The notes beneath the pieces are model-generated. The model did not search any database. It had not been told where the DNA came from and saw nothing but the letters and a program-made list of their open reading frames with translations. Both the position numbers and the translations under genes were made by a program. From Mytilus galloprovincialis (lineage: Eukaryota; Mollusca; Bivalvia; Mytilida; Mytilidae): DNA of 64,000 nucleotides. This document shows positions 55,701 through 63,926 of the stretch, in pieces (position 1 is the first letter of the stretch; each line of letters starts with the position of its first letter). The stretch is from positions 54,899,560 through 54,963,559 of the forward strand of contig NC_134839.1 of NCBI RefSeq assembly GCF_965363235.1, in the 5' to 3' direction.

Positions 55701-57899
55701 GGTCAGTAAACGATGTTGATTTTACTTTACTTTACTTTAATATAGGTTAGTAAACGATGTAGATTTGATATTATACTTTACTTTGATATAGGTCAGTAAA
55801 CGATGTTGATTTGACTTTACTTTACTTTAATATAGGTCAGTAAACGATGTTGATTTGATATTATACTTTACTTTAATATAGGTCAGTAAACAATGTTGAT
55901 TTGATATTATACTTTACTTTGATATAGGTCAGTAAACGATGTTGATTTGATTGTCGGTGCACTTTTAGAGAAGGGAAGACGTGGAAGCGTTGGTCCAACC
56001 TTTGCTTGTATATTGGGTATACAGTATCATCGTTTAAAGGTTGGCGACAGATATTGGTACGAATCACATGACCGTCTCTTTGCTTTCACAAAAGGTAAAT
56101 TTGACTCATAGAAATTTTACCAAAAGCAGAAAATTAGGATAAATGATATTTATATTTATATTATCTATTTTACAGGTGTTTTTTATTTTCCGATTGCCTT
56201 GACACTTAAAATCAAATCAATAAAAAATTCTTCAGAACAAGATAATATTTTGCAAATAATATTTTTTTCACAAGTGTCAAATATTGTTTTGTTGTTGTTA
56301 CAATCGATTTAAACTGTGCAGCATTTTCACAACTGTATACAAACTTGTAAAACGAACTTTTTTTTAACCATTTATGAATATGATTTTAAAATCTATTTCC
56401 AGCTCAGTTGAACTCTATTAAAAGAGCCACTTCATTATCGAAAATATGGTGTACAAACTTTGGTATTGAGTATATACAAAAGAACATATTCAAAATTCCA
56501 CGCAGATCTAAGTAAGTAAATCTTTATCGTCAATATATTTGGTTGACATCAATGTGTAAAAGTTTTTAGAATCAAGTCGAAATGTATTTCCTCCAATTTC
56601 CGACAAATGGATATTTTATTTAATCTACTGACATTGTGGTAATATATTATTTTAATGTAAAGGTCGTTTGATGTTAGCAATCGACAAGTAATCAATTTAA
56701 AAAGGGAAGAAGGTATTAAAGAAACAACCACACCACTAAGTTCGGTGAGAAGTGCACCATGGAAAAAAGAAAAAAGGATAAGACAAATATGTCTGCGAAA
56801 CACTACAAAACTAAAGATTGACCAACAAACCTGCATGAACTTGAGTTATGCGGATGTCTGCTTTCCTAGTGACAGTGGTATTGCAAACATCAATTAAAAA
56901 CAAAAAAAATGAAGCTAAAATTAAAGAGCAATAAAAATATTTATTTGTAAATCTTAAACAAGGAACACTGTCTTCTTTCCCCTATCGTTGTTTTATATTT
57001 TAAAACAGGTTCCGGGCTTTATCTTCAAAAATATTACAAACACTCACCAAAGATACCAGTCTTATAATTTGGTATGCCAGCAATTCGTTTCGTCTACATA
57101 GGACTGGTCAGTGGCGTTCGAATCAACACAGTTGGAAGAACAAATAAAATGCGAAGACGCATCAAGAGCATTAAAACCGAAATTTTCGAAAACTAAAAAC
57201 CTTTTGACCTAAATGCTTGATTCATGTCATTTTCAGTTTTGGTGAACAAATGAATATAAATTGTATAAAATGTATAATATTTCCCGTTCATATGTCTCAT
57301 ACCCGCCAACTGTCACTATTTGCGGGGGTTTTCCCAATGGAGGCTCCCAAGTGGCAATTTTGTAAGAGCAATTTTGTCCACTATTTTAAAGAAAACAATT
57401 AATTTAACAATGGCTATGAGCTTGTTAAAGCACGAAGAAACTAAAAAAACCACATTAGAATATATTTGAAGGCCCTCTTGAAGGTTTTGTAGGACTATAA
57501 GAACCATCTTTCACGTAAAACCCCCATTGGCATTTTGAAAAGTTGGCAGGTATGATGTCTCTTAGAATATAAAGGAACACCCCAAGTTGTAATATGAATA
57601 ATCAAATACAAACGATTATGGACTCTTTTTTTCTACATTTCAAATAAATAACTCTTTCTGTGACAAAAATCTTGATTGATTTCTAAGAGTTTAATACAAT
57701 TTTGTTTGATTATGTGAGTGTGTTACAAATATATTATACTTGTCTTTAGGATATGAAATTAATATTGTATGTTTTTACTTTCAGTAAACTGCGACATTGT
57801 AAGAGAATTCGAGACATTAACTTGTACTTGTGGAAAGACCATAGTTGTGCTTCTAGTTCTTATCACCAAGTTTACTCGGGTAAACGTTATTCAAAATAA
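40714..57899 (+). CDS. perxB: secreted animal haem peroxidase, 13 coding exons (full span)
   Basis: Exons of 42, 31, 138, 177, 40, 110, 102, 93, 493, 201, 167, 109 and 115 nt join in frame into 605 residues plus a stop. A signal peptide (about residues 1-22) leads into the peroxidase domain, which begins at CPKNARYRTIDGSCNN. Landmarks are FGQLIAHD (114-121, distal His120), TSYIDAS (189-195, Ca2+ loop), Arg248, REHN, RYGH (proximal His352) and NIQRGREEG. Exon 9 looks roughly 60% identical to perxA by eye. Ala119 replaces the haem-ester Asp, and Val251-Val252 replace the Glu-Met pair of myeloperoxidase. Neither ester link to haem can form, so the haem would be non-covalent or the activity altered. 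An acceptor ends 5 nt before the ATG, exactly as in perxA, implying a 5' UTR intron. Exon 11 is preceded by a ten-copy array of its own acceptor. No stop or frameshift was seen, so I treat it as intact. The substrate is unknown. Confidence 0.9.
42405..42570 (-). mobile_element. 3'-end fragment of a Penelope-like element
   Basis: GGCGAAAGATACCAAGGGGTCA and GGGTGATCTCAGGTGCTTG match the tail of the element at 25385. Confidence 0.6.
42862..42932 (+). repeat. Dispersed repeat, TTGTCTGTTCTATGGTCG family
   Basis: CTGCTGTTGTCTGTTCTATGG then TTGTTGTCTCTTT; a second copy lies at 47955..48022. Confidence 0.7.
43156..43330 (-). pseudogene. Harbinger-type transposase fragment
   Basis: The minus-strand frame reads NITVAEITPCNLQYFVNRGY then ICLDGLNIYVTVCD and a stop. 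It resembles the 'FVNRKGYHSxNVQxVCD' signature of HARBI1-like transposases. Only this block is recognisable. Confidence 0.4.
43822..43852 (+). CDS. perxB exon 2 (end of signal peptide)
   Basis: A 31-nt exon after a pyrimidine-rich acceptor (TTTCATTTCAG) and before donor GTAATG. It encodes IFIATALSPI, phase 0 to 1, and completes the signal peptide. Confidence 0.8.
43990..44110 (-). mobile_element. Hammerhead-ribozyme repeat, diverged fragment
   Basis: GGTTTCATCTACAAAGGACT and CACCAGTGACG align with the ribozyme region, with several core changes. Confidence 0.5.
45095..45215 (+). repeat. GGTATGATTGCCAATGAGAC family, best copy
   Basis: GTGGTATGATTGCCAATGAG, CAAAATGACACAGACATTAA and CGACCTTCAATAATGAGCAA. 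No coding capacity; related pieces at 28862 and 39551. Confidence 0.65.
45334..45480 (+). repeat. Retroelement 3'-tail-like repeat, copy 2
   Basis: TTTCCATCAGTTTTAGTTTG and GAACAGCGGTATACTACTGT then TGCCTTTATTTA, as at 35091. Confidence 0.6.
45985..46260 (-). mobile_element. Hammerhead-ribozyme repeat, copy 10
   Basis: A well-conserved partial copy from GTTATCAAAGGTACAAGG to TTCATGTCAACACCG, in perxB intron 2. Confidence 0.88.
46016..46059 (-). ncRNA. Hammerhead ribozyme (full core, perfect stem I)
   Basis: GCGTCA-CTGATGA-stem II-GAAACGCGCGTC-TGGCGT, the same as the motif at 15127. Confidence 0.85.
46440..46582. repeat. ~20-bp minisatellite
   Basis: Repeats of CATAGATCTTGCGTGCATCA with substitutions, in perxB intron 2. 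Confidence 0.8.
46651..46736. repeat. 43-bp perfect tandem duplication
   Basis: GTTAACATGTATAATATATA then ATATAGTACGTGTATAACTT, repeated twice without a difference. Confidence 0.95.
46787..46880 (-). mobile_element. Hammerhead-ribozyme repeat, copy 11 (mutated)
   Basis: ACGCCAGACGCGTGTTTCGTC changes stem III (GAAACACGCGTC) and stem II is one base longer. Confidence 0.75.
47540..47677 (+). CDS. perxB exon 3 (start of peroxidase domain)
   Basis: Acceptor TATATTTAG, donor GTAAGA, phase 1 to 1. It encodes CPKNARYRTIDGSCNN, NPTWGKC and HPMVAYEDG. Confidence 0.92.
47955..48022 (+). repeat. Dispersed repeat, TTGTCTGCTCTATGGTCG family
   Basis: A second copy of the repeat at 42862, in perxB intron 3. 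Confidence 0.7.
48674..48850 (+). CDS. perxB exon 4 (distal haem side)
   Basis: Acceptor TTTTGACAG, donor GTAATT, phase 1 to 1. It encodes GKSLPRGYPNKLPNPRTVSN through FGQLIAHDYIET. Distal Gln, His and Ca2+ Asp are present; the haem-ester Asp is Ala. Confidence 0.93.
49430..49687. repeat. 43-bp minisatellite, six copies, perxB intron 4
   Basis: Unit GGGGGAAATTATCGATATTA then CTGGGATAACTATGTAAAC. Starts at 49430, 49473, 49516, 49559, 49602 and 49645 are spaced exactly 43 bp. The array ends about 30 bp before exon 5. Confidence 0.97.
49719..49758 (+). CDS. perxB exon 5
   Basis: A 40-nt micro-exon: acceptor TTTTTATAG, donor GTAAGA, phase 1 to 2, encoding VNCCNNKDPHFG. A 43-bp minisatellite ends about 30 bp upstream of it. 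Confidence 0.88.
50000..50109 (+). CDS. perxB exon 6
   Basis: Acceptor TTTGTTTCAG, donor GTATGT, phase 2 to 1. It encodes IDVCFPFNIPAGDSSFPPSC and KNFVRSKAAP, aligning without gaps to perxA exon 6. Confidence 0.9.
50110..51203. other. perxB intron 6
   Basis: Nothing recognised. Confidence 0.55.
51204..51305 (+). CDS. perxB exon 7 (Ca2+ loop)
   Basis: Acceptor ATTTTGCAG, donor GTAAGT, phase 1 to 1. It encodes YREQVNLITSYIDASFLYGS. Thr189, Tyr191 (backbone), Asp193 and Ser195 fit the peroxidase Ca2+ site. Confidence 0.92.
51306..51925. other. perxB intron 7
   Basis: Nothing recognised. Confidence 0.55.
51926..52018 (+). CDS. perxB exon 8
   Basis: Acceptor CTTTCAACAG, donor GTAAGT, phase 1 to 1. 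It encodes LMKVDRGNILPSIAGGGCLK and VRCPFAG. Confidence 0.9.
52019..52591. other. perxB intron 8
   Basis: Nothing recognised. Confidence 0.55.
52592..53084 (+). CDS. perxB exon 9 (catalytic Arg, proximal His)
   Basis: Acceptor ATCTTCTAG, donor GTAAGT, phase 1 to 2. It encodes GDSRSVVVPYLS (Arg248 kept; Val251-Val252 where myeloperoxidase has Glu-Met), NHLLYVREHNRLS, ETRRIIIAQLQHI and ARYGHSQIM with proximal His352. Confidence 0.95.
53085..53670. other. perxB intron 9
   Basis: Nothing recognised. Confidence 0.55.
53671..53871 (+). CDS. perxB exon 10
   Basis: Acceptor TTTTTATTAG, donor GTATGA, phase 2 to 2. It encodes PPGSDLFARNIQRGREEGLP and AYNEWRNYCGLRKF. The usual RDHG/RDQG Asp after NIQRGR is Glu here. 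Confidence 0.94.
54585..54660 (+). repeat. Retroelement 3'-tail-like repeat, fragment
   Basis: GTAACTCGGATTTGTTTTTT and GAACAGCGGTATACTACTAT, as at 35091 and 45334. Confidence 0.55.
54791..54965. mobile_element. Long foldback element in perxB intron 10
   Basis: TTCTTGAAAAACTGGTCATT on the left faces AATGACCAGTTTTTCAAGAA on the right. The arms continue through GGACTGCCC and AGGACAGTGGTATTG for about 80 bp each. Confidence 0.85.
55240..55365. repeat. ~35-bp minisatellite, four copies
   Basis: Unit AAACCACGCCCACCGGTCAT then TATCAGACAG. A related single unit in reverse orientation lies near 8650. Confidence 0.8.
55501..55951 (+). repeat. Ten-copy 44/46-bp array of the perxB exon-11 splice acceptor
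   Basis: Each unit carries TTTACTTTRATATAG|GTCAGTAAAC followed by GATGTTGATTTG. The GTCAG starts lie at 55520, 55566, 55610, 55656, 55702, 55746 (GTTAG), 55792, 55836, 55882 and 55928, spaced 46 or 44 bp. The last copy is the real intron-exon junction. Upstream copies read into TAG or TAA if used. Confidence 0.95.
55928..56094 (+). CDS. perxB exon 11 (last of ten repeated acceptors)
   Basis: Acceptor TTTGATATAG, donor GTAAAT, phase 2 to 1. It encodes SVNDVDLIVGALLEKGRRGS, VGPTFACILGIQY and KVGDRYWYES. The first 24 nt plus the acceptor are the unit of an upstream array. Only the start at 55928 gives an open frame and a length (167 nt) equal to perxA exon 11. Confidence 0.9.
56403..56511 (+). 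CDS. perxB exon 12
   Basis: Acceptor TATTTCCAG, donor GTAAGT, phase 1 to 2. It encodes AQLNSIKRATSLSKIWCTNF and IQKNIFKIPRRSK, matching perxA exon 12; its acceptor is not duplicated. Confidence 0.92.
57050..57200 (-). mobile_element. Hammerhead-ribozyme repeat, copy 12 (mutated)
   Basis: AGATACCAGTCTTATAATTT and TTTCGTCTACATAGGACTGG; CTGATGA reads CTGACCA on the ribozyme strand. Confidence 0.65.
57299..57554. mobile_element. 256-bp MITE with 7-bp target duplication
   Basis: It starts ATACCCGCCAACT and ends AGTTGGCAGGTATG. It is flanked by ATGTCTC at 57292..57298 and 57555..57561. It lies in perxB intron 12. Confidence 0.8.
57785..57899 (+). CDS. perxB exon 13 (C-terminus and stop)
   Basis: Acceptor ACTTTCAG. 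It encodes KLRHCKRIRDINLYLWKDHS and a Ser/Tyr/Lys-rich tail, ending at TAA. An AATAAA overlaps the stop (57895..57900) and is too close to be a convincing poly(A) signal by itself. Confidence 0.92.
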
Positions 57900-58353
57900 A
57901 TGATGAGTATCAGCACTTTGATCGTTTTGTTTTGTTTTCATTCACACATAAAAAAGAGTATCAGGTGACTAATGTGTACTTTTGTTGCTCATTGGTATTC
58001 CTCAAAAATGAGAAGCAACACTAGTATACAAAGGCCTGCATCAAGGTAGCGAGAGGACTATTTTTGGTTCATCAACAACTGTACAAAAGCAACAACTTCA
58101 AAAGTACGGATAGGCTGAGGAGGGAATTTGTAGTTGTTGATAAAAAGAAGGTGTGCATGTCTTGGATTCAGCTCCGCGGGTCCTAGTGAAGATATTGTAA
58201 ATTGAATTTCATTTGCATATTCATCACATCTTTTGATCTATGAAGAACTGATAGTTTCAACCTAGTTGACGAAATCATAGTTGATTTTGCCACTGTTTTC
58301 GTCTTCGTATTTTGACTTCTTTTCTACATATCTTCTTCAACAAATAAACACCG

Positions 58354-58937
58354 AAAGGAGTAGGTCCGGTAAGAGCCGATTTTGGCTTCAAATTTCAGGT
58401 TCATCTGACTAAAGATTTTGGACACATTTAAAACACTTAAGTGTCTATTTTAGTTGATTCAATTAGTTTAATTGAAAGATTTTAACTGATTTAGTCATTA
58501 AAAATGCTCCGATTCAGGCTATAATATGAAAAATCTATCAAATATGCCAAAAAATGTCACTTTTCAGATGGTTTTTGTCAAAAATGAAAGTGGCCGCATC
58601 TGTGTTCATCCTCAACCGTCGTATATGTTATGTATTATCAACAAATACAACTTACATTTCATGTTAAGAATGAACACAAATGCGGCCACTTTCATTTAAG
58701 ACGGAAACAATCGAAAATTTAACTAAAATACTTTAATTGTGAAGATTTCAGTAAATTAGCATGACTTAATGATGCTAATTCCCGATATATGTGCATTGTA
58801 TTGTAAAAAAACAGCCCATATTTATGTAGGAGATACATTCTATTTTCCAATAAATAACTAAAAGTTTACATTTTAACAATTTTGTAAAACTGCTATATTT
58901 TGGGGCCAAAAAGGAGTCTTACTGAACCTACTCCTTT
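58354..58937. mobile_element. Foldback/MITE element
   Basis: The ends AAAGGAGTAGGTCCGGTAAGA and TCTTACTGAACCTACTCCTTT are inverted. An inner inverted pair, ATGAAAGTGGCCGCATCTGT and AAATGCGGCCACTTTCATTT, lies at 58584 and 58677. Confidence 0.75.
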
Positions 58938-59189
58938 ATTGTTTTGGTCAATGTTTGTGAGAAATTACCGAGCCGGGTTAATGCCAAGTAACAAATATGA
59001 GATAATAAATGATGAGGGCAACTATTCAGGAAATTCCTCCTTTTGTTAATTAACTGGAATCTTGAAAAGAATAAATTGAACATGCATTTTTTATACTTTC
59101 AATTTTCGACAGTTGCTGTTTGATTCTAATTACTAAACGGAGAAAGTTTTAAAATTTCTTTGAATGTGTGTATACGTATTTTTCAAAGG

Positions 59190-59893
59190 TTTATTTTCAC
59201 CAGACTTCTTCTTATATGAGAGGTTTTTGACTTTTGGCAGATTTTCAGTTTCTTTTGACAAAATTTGGTTCCGCTCTATAGATGATGTCCTCTTACAAAA
59301 TAAGTCTAAGTTTGCTGACTATGTTGCATTTATCCCATACAACTTGCAATACATGATGCACATATACATTTAGGTCTACCTCATATTTTGACCTTCCTTT
59401 TCAATTTAGTGTATATCTCCGTGTTGACACGATATTCCAAAGTTGGTATTTCCTATAATGATTTCCCTGATACAGAGATGCTCTATACAAGAACGCTTTT
59501 AAACCAAGAGTTAAATGTGGGTAAGTCGAATTAGTTAACAGACTCCATTATGAGTTGGTTGATCGTATTGAAATATCTCTTTCAGATGAGGACGGACATG
59601 CTTCAATCCCGTCCCTTGAATATGACCTAGATTTATAAGACAATCACCGGGTTTGTACTTTCATGTGTAGCACAAAGGGTGCCTTCTTTAGAGCAGAATC
59701 TGTTTCCCTTCTGAACACCAGAGATCTCCCAGATTTATGGTGAGGTTCTTGGTGCATAGTTTTGCATGTTGTGTTTTGTATAATGTTCTTTGTTTTTTGG
59801 TCGAATTTCATTTTTACAGTGGCATTGTCAGCTTGTATAATTTTGGAATTATGGGTTTGTTTATCCCTTTTGGTAATCTTTCAAAAATAATCA
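59190..59893 (+). pseudogene. Second Penelope-like element fragment (RT core to tail)
   Basis: FRSIDDVLLQNKSKFADYV aligns with FRYIDDVLSLNNSKFGDYV of the minus-strand element. Then YNDFPDTEMLYTRTLLNQEL resembles its HDFLDRGLLLTRKLLNQEF. Stops and frameshifts separate the blocks. A diverged tail (GAACACCAGAGATCTCCCAG to TTTATCCCTTTGGTAATCTT) follows. Confidence 0.7.
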
Positions 59894-59899
59894 TAAATG

Positions 59900-60810
59900 G
59901 ATATAGTAAAGCTGATCCATTTTGCTGGTTGAAGTACACCAACCCCTCTCAAAAATAATACCACAGCATGTCATATCAATGGCATATGTCTAGTTATGGA
60001 ACTAGAAAGAAAATCCTCATGTTTAATGAAGATGTCACTCATTTAGATTGACTCAATATCCCTTTTTTTCTCAATTTAAATACCTTCTACTTCTAACAAC
60101 AATACATGTCTCGCCCATCCAAGCCATACTGTTATCTCAAGTGGATGTAAAATTGCATTGTCTCATGGGCACTCATAACACATCTTCTCATTTCTATGAC
60201 TATACACACAACAAGAAAAGACAATTCTATTGCATAAATAAGCTTTATTCTTTCCATATTTTTTTCTTCTTATGATTTTAAAAAATAACTTGGCACTTTG
60301 TAAATTGCTAACACTACTATAATGCTGATGATAACTTTTAAAGATATAGTATGAATTTGATTATTTAATAATAAACTACAATATTTGTAAGATTTGATAA
60401 TGAAAAGTAACACTAATAATATCATTCATAAGTATGAAAAGTAACAATTATAATATCATTCATAGGTAAAAGTACCATCATTCCCCCCCCCCCAAAAAAA
60501 AAATAAATTTCTACTAGTTATTGGGGAGGCACTTGGACAACTGTTTAATGTTTTTGTTACATAATTAATCTAAATAAGGCAGAAATAATTCATTGTAGTT
60601 ATAAAGTAACAAATTATATTCACTCAAAAGGAAGAGTTTGCTATTGCCATAGTTTGATGGAAAAAAAAATACTAACATGTGATTTTAGTATGCAAATAAA
60701 TTATTTAGGTATGTAGGAGGTTAAAGTTTTAGGTCTTTAAAACAAAAGTTTAAGGCTAAAAGATCAAAAGATCAAAAGACGTCAAATTTTAACTTTTCTT
60801 CTCCCAAAAC
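59900..60810. other. Flanking DNA with simple repeats
   Basis: It includes a 39-bp direct repeat (GAAAAGTAACA..AATATCATTCATA at 60400..60466) and a C12A9 homopolymer run at 60482. No gene was seen. Confidence 0.5.
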
Positions 60811-62600
60811 TAGAGGCTCTAAAGAGCCTGTGTCGCTCACCTTGGTCTATGTGAATATTAAAGGAAGCAGATGGATTCATGACAAAATTGTGTTTTGGTG
60901 ATGGTGATGTGTTTGTACATCTTACTTTACTGAACATTCTTGCTGCTTAAAATTATCTTTATCTATAATGAACTTGGCCCATTAGTTTCAGTGGAAAATG
61001 TTAGTAAAAATTTACAAATTTTATGAAAATTGTTAAAAATTGACTATAAAGAACAATAACTCCTAAGGGGGTCAATTGACCATTTCGGTCATGTTGACTT
61101 ATTTGTAAATCTTACTTTGCTGAACATTATTGTTGTTTACAGTTTATCTCTATCAATAATAATATTCAAGATAATGACCAAAAACAGCAAAATTTCTTTA
61201 AAACTAACAATTCAGGGTCAGCAACCCAACAACGGGTTGTCCGATTCATCTAAAAATTTCAGAGCAGATAAATGTTGACCTGATAAACAATTTTACCCCA
61301 TGTCAGATTTGCTCTAAATGCTTTGGGTTTTGAGTTATAAGCCAAGAACTGCATTTTACCCCATGTTCTATTTTTAGCCATGGCAGCCATCTTGGTTGGA
61401 TGGCCGGGTCACTGGACACATTTTTCAAACTACTAACCCAAAAGATGATTGTGGCCAAGTTTGGATTAATGTGGCCAAGTAGTTTCAGAGGAGAAGATTT
61501 TTGTAAAAGATTACTAAGATTTACGAAAAATGGTTAAAAATTGACTATATAGGGCAATAACTCCTAAAGGGGTCAACTGACCATTTCAGTCATGTTGACT
61601 TATTTGTAAATCTTACTTTGCTGAACATTATTGCTGTTTATAGTTTATCTCTATCTATAATAATATTCAAGATAATAACCAAAAACAGCAAAATTTCCTT
61701 AAAATTACTAATTCAGGGCCAGCAACCCAACAACGGGTTGTCCGATTCATCTGAAAATTTCAGGGCAGATAGATCTTGAACTGATAAACAATTTTACCCC
61801 ATGTCAGATTTGCTCTAAATGCTTTGGGTTTTGAGTTATAAGCCAAGAACTGCATTTTACCCCATGTTCTATTTTTAGCCATGGCGGCCATCTTGGTTTG
61901 ATGGCCGGGTCACCGGACACATTTTTCAAACTACTAACCCAAAAGATGATTGTGGCCAAGTTTGGATTAATTTGGCCCAGTAGTTTCAGAGGAGAAGATT
62001 TTTGTAAAATATTACTAAGATTTACGAAAAATGGTTAAAAATTGACTATAAAGGGCAATAACTCCTAAAGGGGTCAACTGACCATTTCAGTCATGTTGAC
62101 TTATTTGTAAATCTTACTTTGCTGAACATTATTGCTGTTTATTGTTTATCTCTATCTATAATAATATTCAAGATAATAACCAAAAACAGCAAAATTTCCA
62201 TAAAATTACTAATTCAGGGCAGCAACCCAATAACGGGTTATCCGATTCATCTGAAAATTTCAGGGCAGATAGATCTTCACCTGTTTAACAATTCTACCCC
62301 CATGTCAGATTTGCTCTAAATGCTTTGGTTTTTGAGTTATAAGCCAAAAACTGCATTTTACCCCTATGTTCTATTTTTAGCCATGGTGGCCATCTTGGAT
62401 GGTTGGCTGGGTCACCGGACACATTTTTTAAACTAGATACCCCAATGATGATTGTGGCCAAGTTTGGTTTAATTTGGCACAGTAGTTTCAGAGGAGAAGA
62501 TTTTTGTAAAAGTTAACGACAACGACGGACGACGACGGACGCCGACGGACGCCAAGTGATGAGAAAAGCTCACTTGGCCTTTTAGGCCAGGTGAGCTAAA
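60811..62600 (+). mobile_element. Composite 'AGAGGCTC ... AGGTGAGCT' repeat, copy 2 with internal triplication
   Basis: It begins ACTAGAGGCTCTAAAGAGCC and ends with AGCTCACTTGGCCTTTTAGG then CCAGGTGAGCT after a GACGGACGACGACGGACGCC tract. The middle is a tandem of about 500-bp units (TTAAAAATTGACTAT near 61035, 61538 and 62036). The short copy at 24251 has about one unit. No ORF. Confidence 0.85.
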
Positions 62601-63770
62601 AAGGAAAAACATTAGAAGCATAGTTTTGACATATGTTTGTGATTGAAAAATTGAAAAATATCAAGTTTATATGAACCATGTAAATATGTTTATGAGATGT
62701 ATTGTTAGTATAGAAAAGCATTACAGTAAATCAATGAGCAACTTCTACCATGCATGTTCCAAAATTCTTAAAAGATGTATGAATGCAGCACTTGGATTTA
62801 TCATGGAGTCATAAATCATAACCTACTTGTTTTAGATATGTAGAACTCAACAGAAAAGTTAACATAAATGGCAATCTTTAACCTTAGATCATGAACTTCT
62901 TTTCTGCAAAAATTAGACATAATAATGACCTTATCACATTGTCTTTTGGCATGTATTCTATTGCACTTTTTTACTCAATAATAAGTATCTCCCTTGTTTT
63001 ATAAAATGTAAGTTTGTTGCCACTGTTTTGCATTTTAAAATGTTATCCCAGTATTCTGACAGTGAGGATGACTAAATGATCTCCCAGTTGGAAATGTTTG
63101 TCAGTTTTAGGACTGAATGTTTTTTTTTTTTTATGCATGTTGTCTATGAGTGTTTATTTGAATATTTTGGTAACACATTCAAAAAATGCATCTGATAATA
63201 CCTATTTAAAATGAAACTTGAAAACTTGACATTTAAAAAAGTAATAAATACATCTATATACATAATTCTGTTGGTAAAGATTGTGTCGAGGACATTTACA
63301 GATTCTGACACTGTTATGTAAACATATTAACTTTGTTTCACATTCAACTATTTTCATAAAACAAATATACATATATGACAAATTAAAGGTAGGTAATGCA
63401 GAAACACATGATTAATAGCACCTGGTAATGATTCAAAGCCAAACTAGTTTGGGCTCTTATCTATATTACATAAACAATGTTTATCAAATTGTCTGAAAAT
63501 AAATTAACAAATCTGGATGGGTATACAGAAGTGACCTCAATAAAATTATTTAAAAAATATGTAAAATCTTAATAAGAAATTAATGTACCGGTATTTTGCA
63601 TGTACTTATGACTAAACACAATACTATTAAATATATCTAATAATGCCCGTACACAATTCTAACGTGGAATTTCTTATATGACAAAAAAAGATTTTATCAA
63701 CCTGAGGTATAATTTGAATAGTCTGATAATGCCCATACAATAATTTCACTGGAGATTCAATCAATACTTA
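62601..63770. other. Flanking DNA
   Basis: AT-rich; nothing recognised. Confidence 0.5.
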
Positions 63771-63774
63771 TAGA

Positions 63775-63926
63775 CTAACTAATTGAAGAATTCAAATAGA
63801 GAAAAATATTCAATGAGTGACCAAACAACACATTAATTCACGAATGTTCGTAGTGCACGAGTTAATTATCAGTGTTGTTCGGTCACGAGTTGAATATTTT
63901 TCGATATTTGAATTTTTTAATTAGTT
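63775..63926. mobile_element. Foldback element
   Basis: Arms containing GAATTCAAATAGAGAAAAAT and ATTTTTCGATATTTGAATTT, plus TGACCAAACAACAC and GTGTTGTTCGGTCA, form a hairpin of about 65 bp per arm. Confidence 0.8.

Noticed and set aside
55501-55951. The acceptor array as a series of true alternative exons
   Set aside because: The units checked run into a stop codon or shift the frame, so they are treated as repeats and possible unproductive sites, not annotated exons.
55873-56067. 64-codon minus-strand frame
   Set aside because: It is a shadow of perxB exon 11 and the acceptor array.
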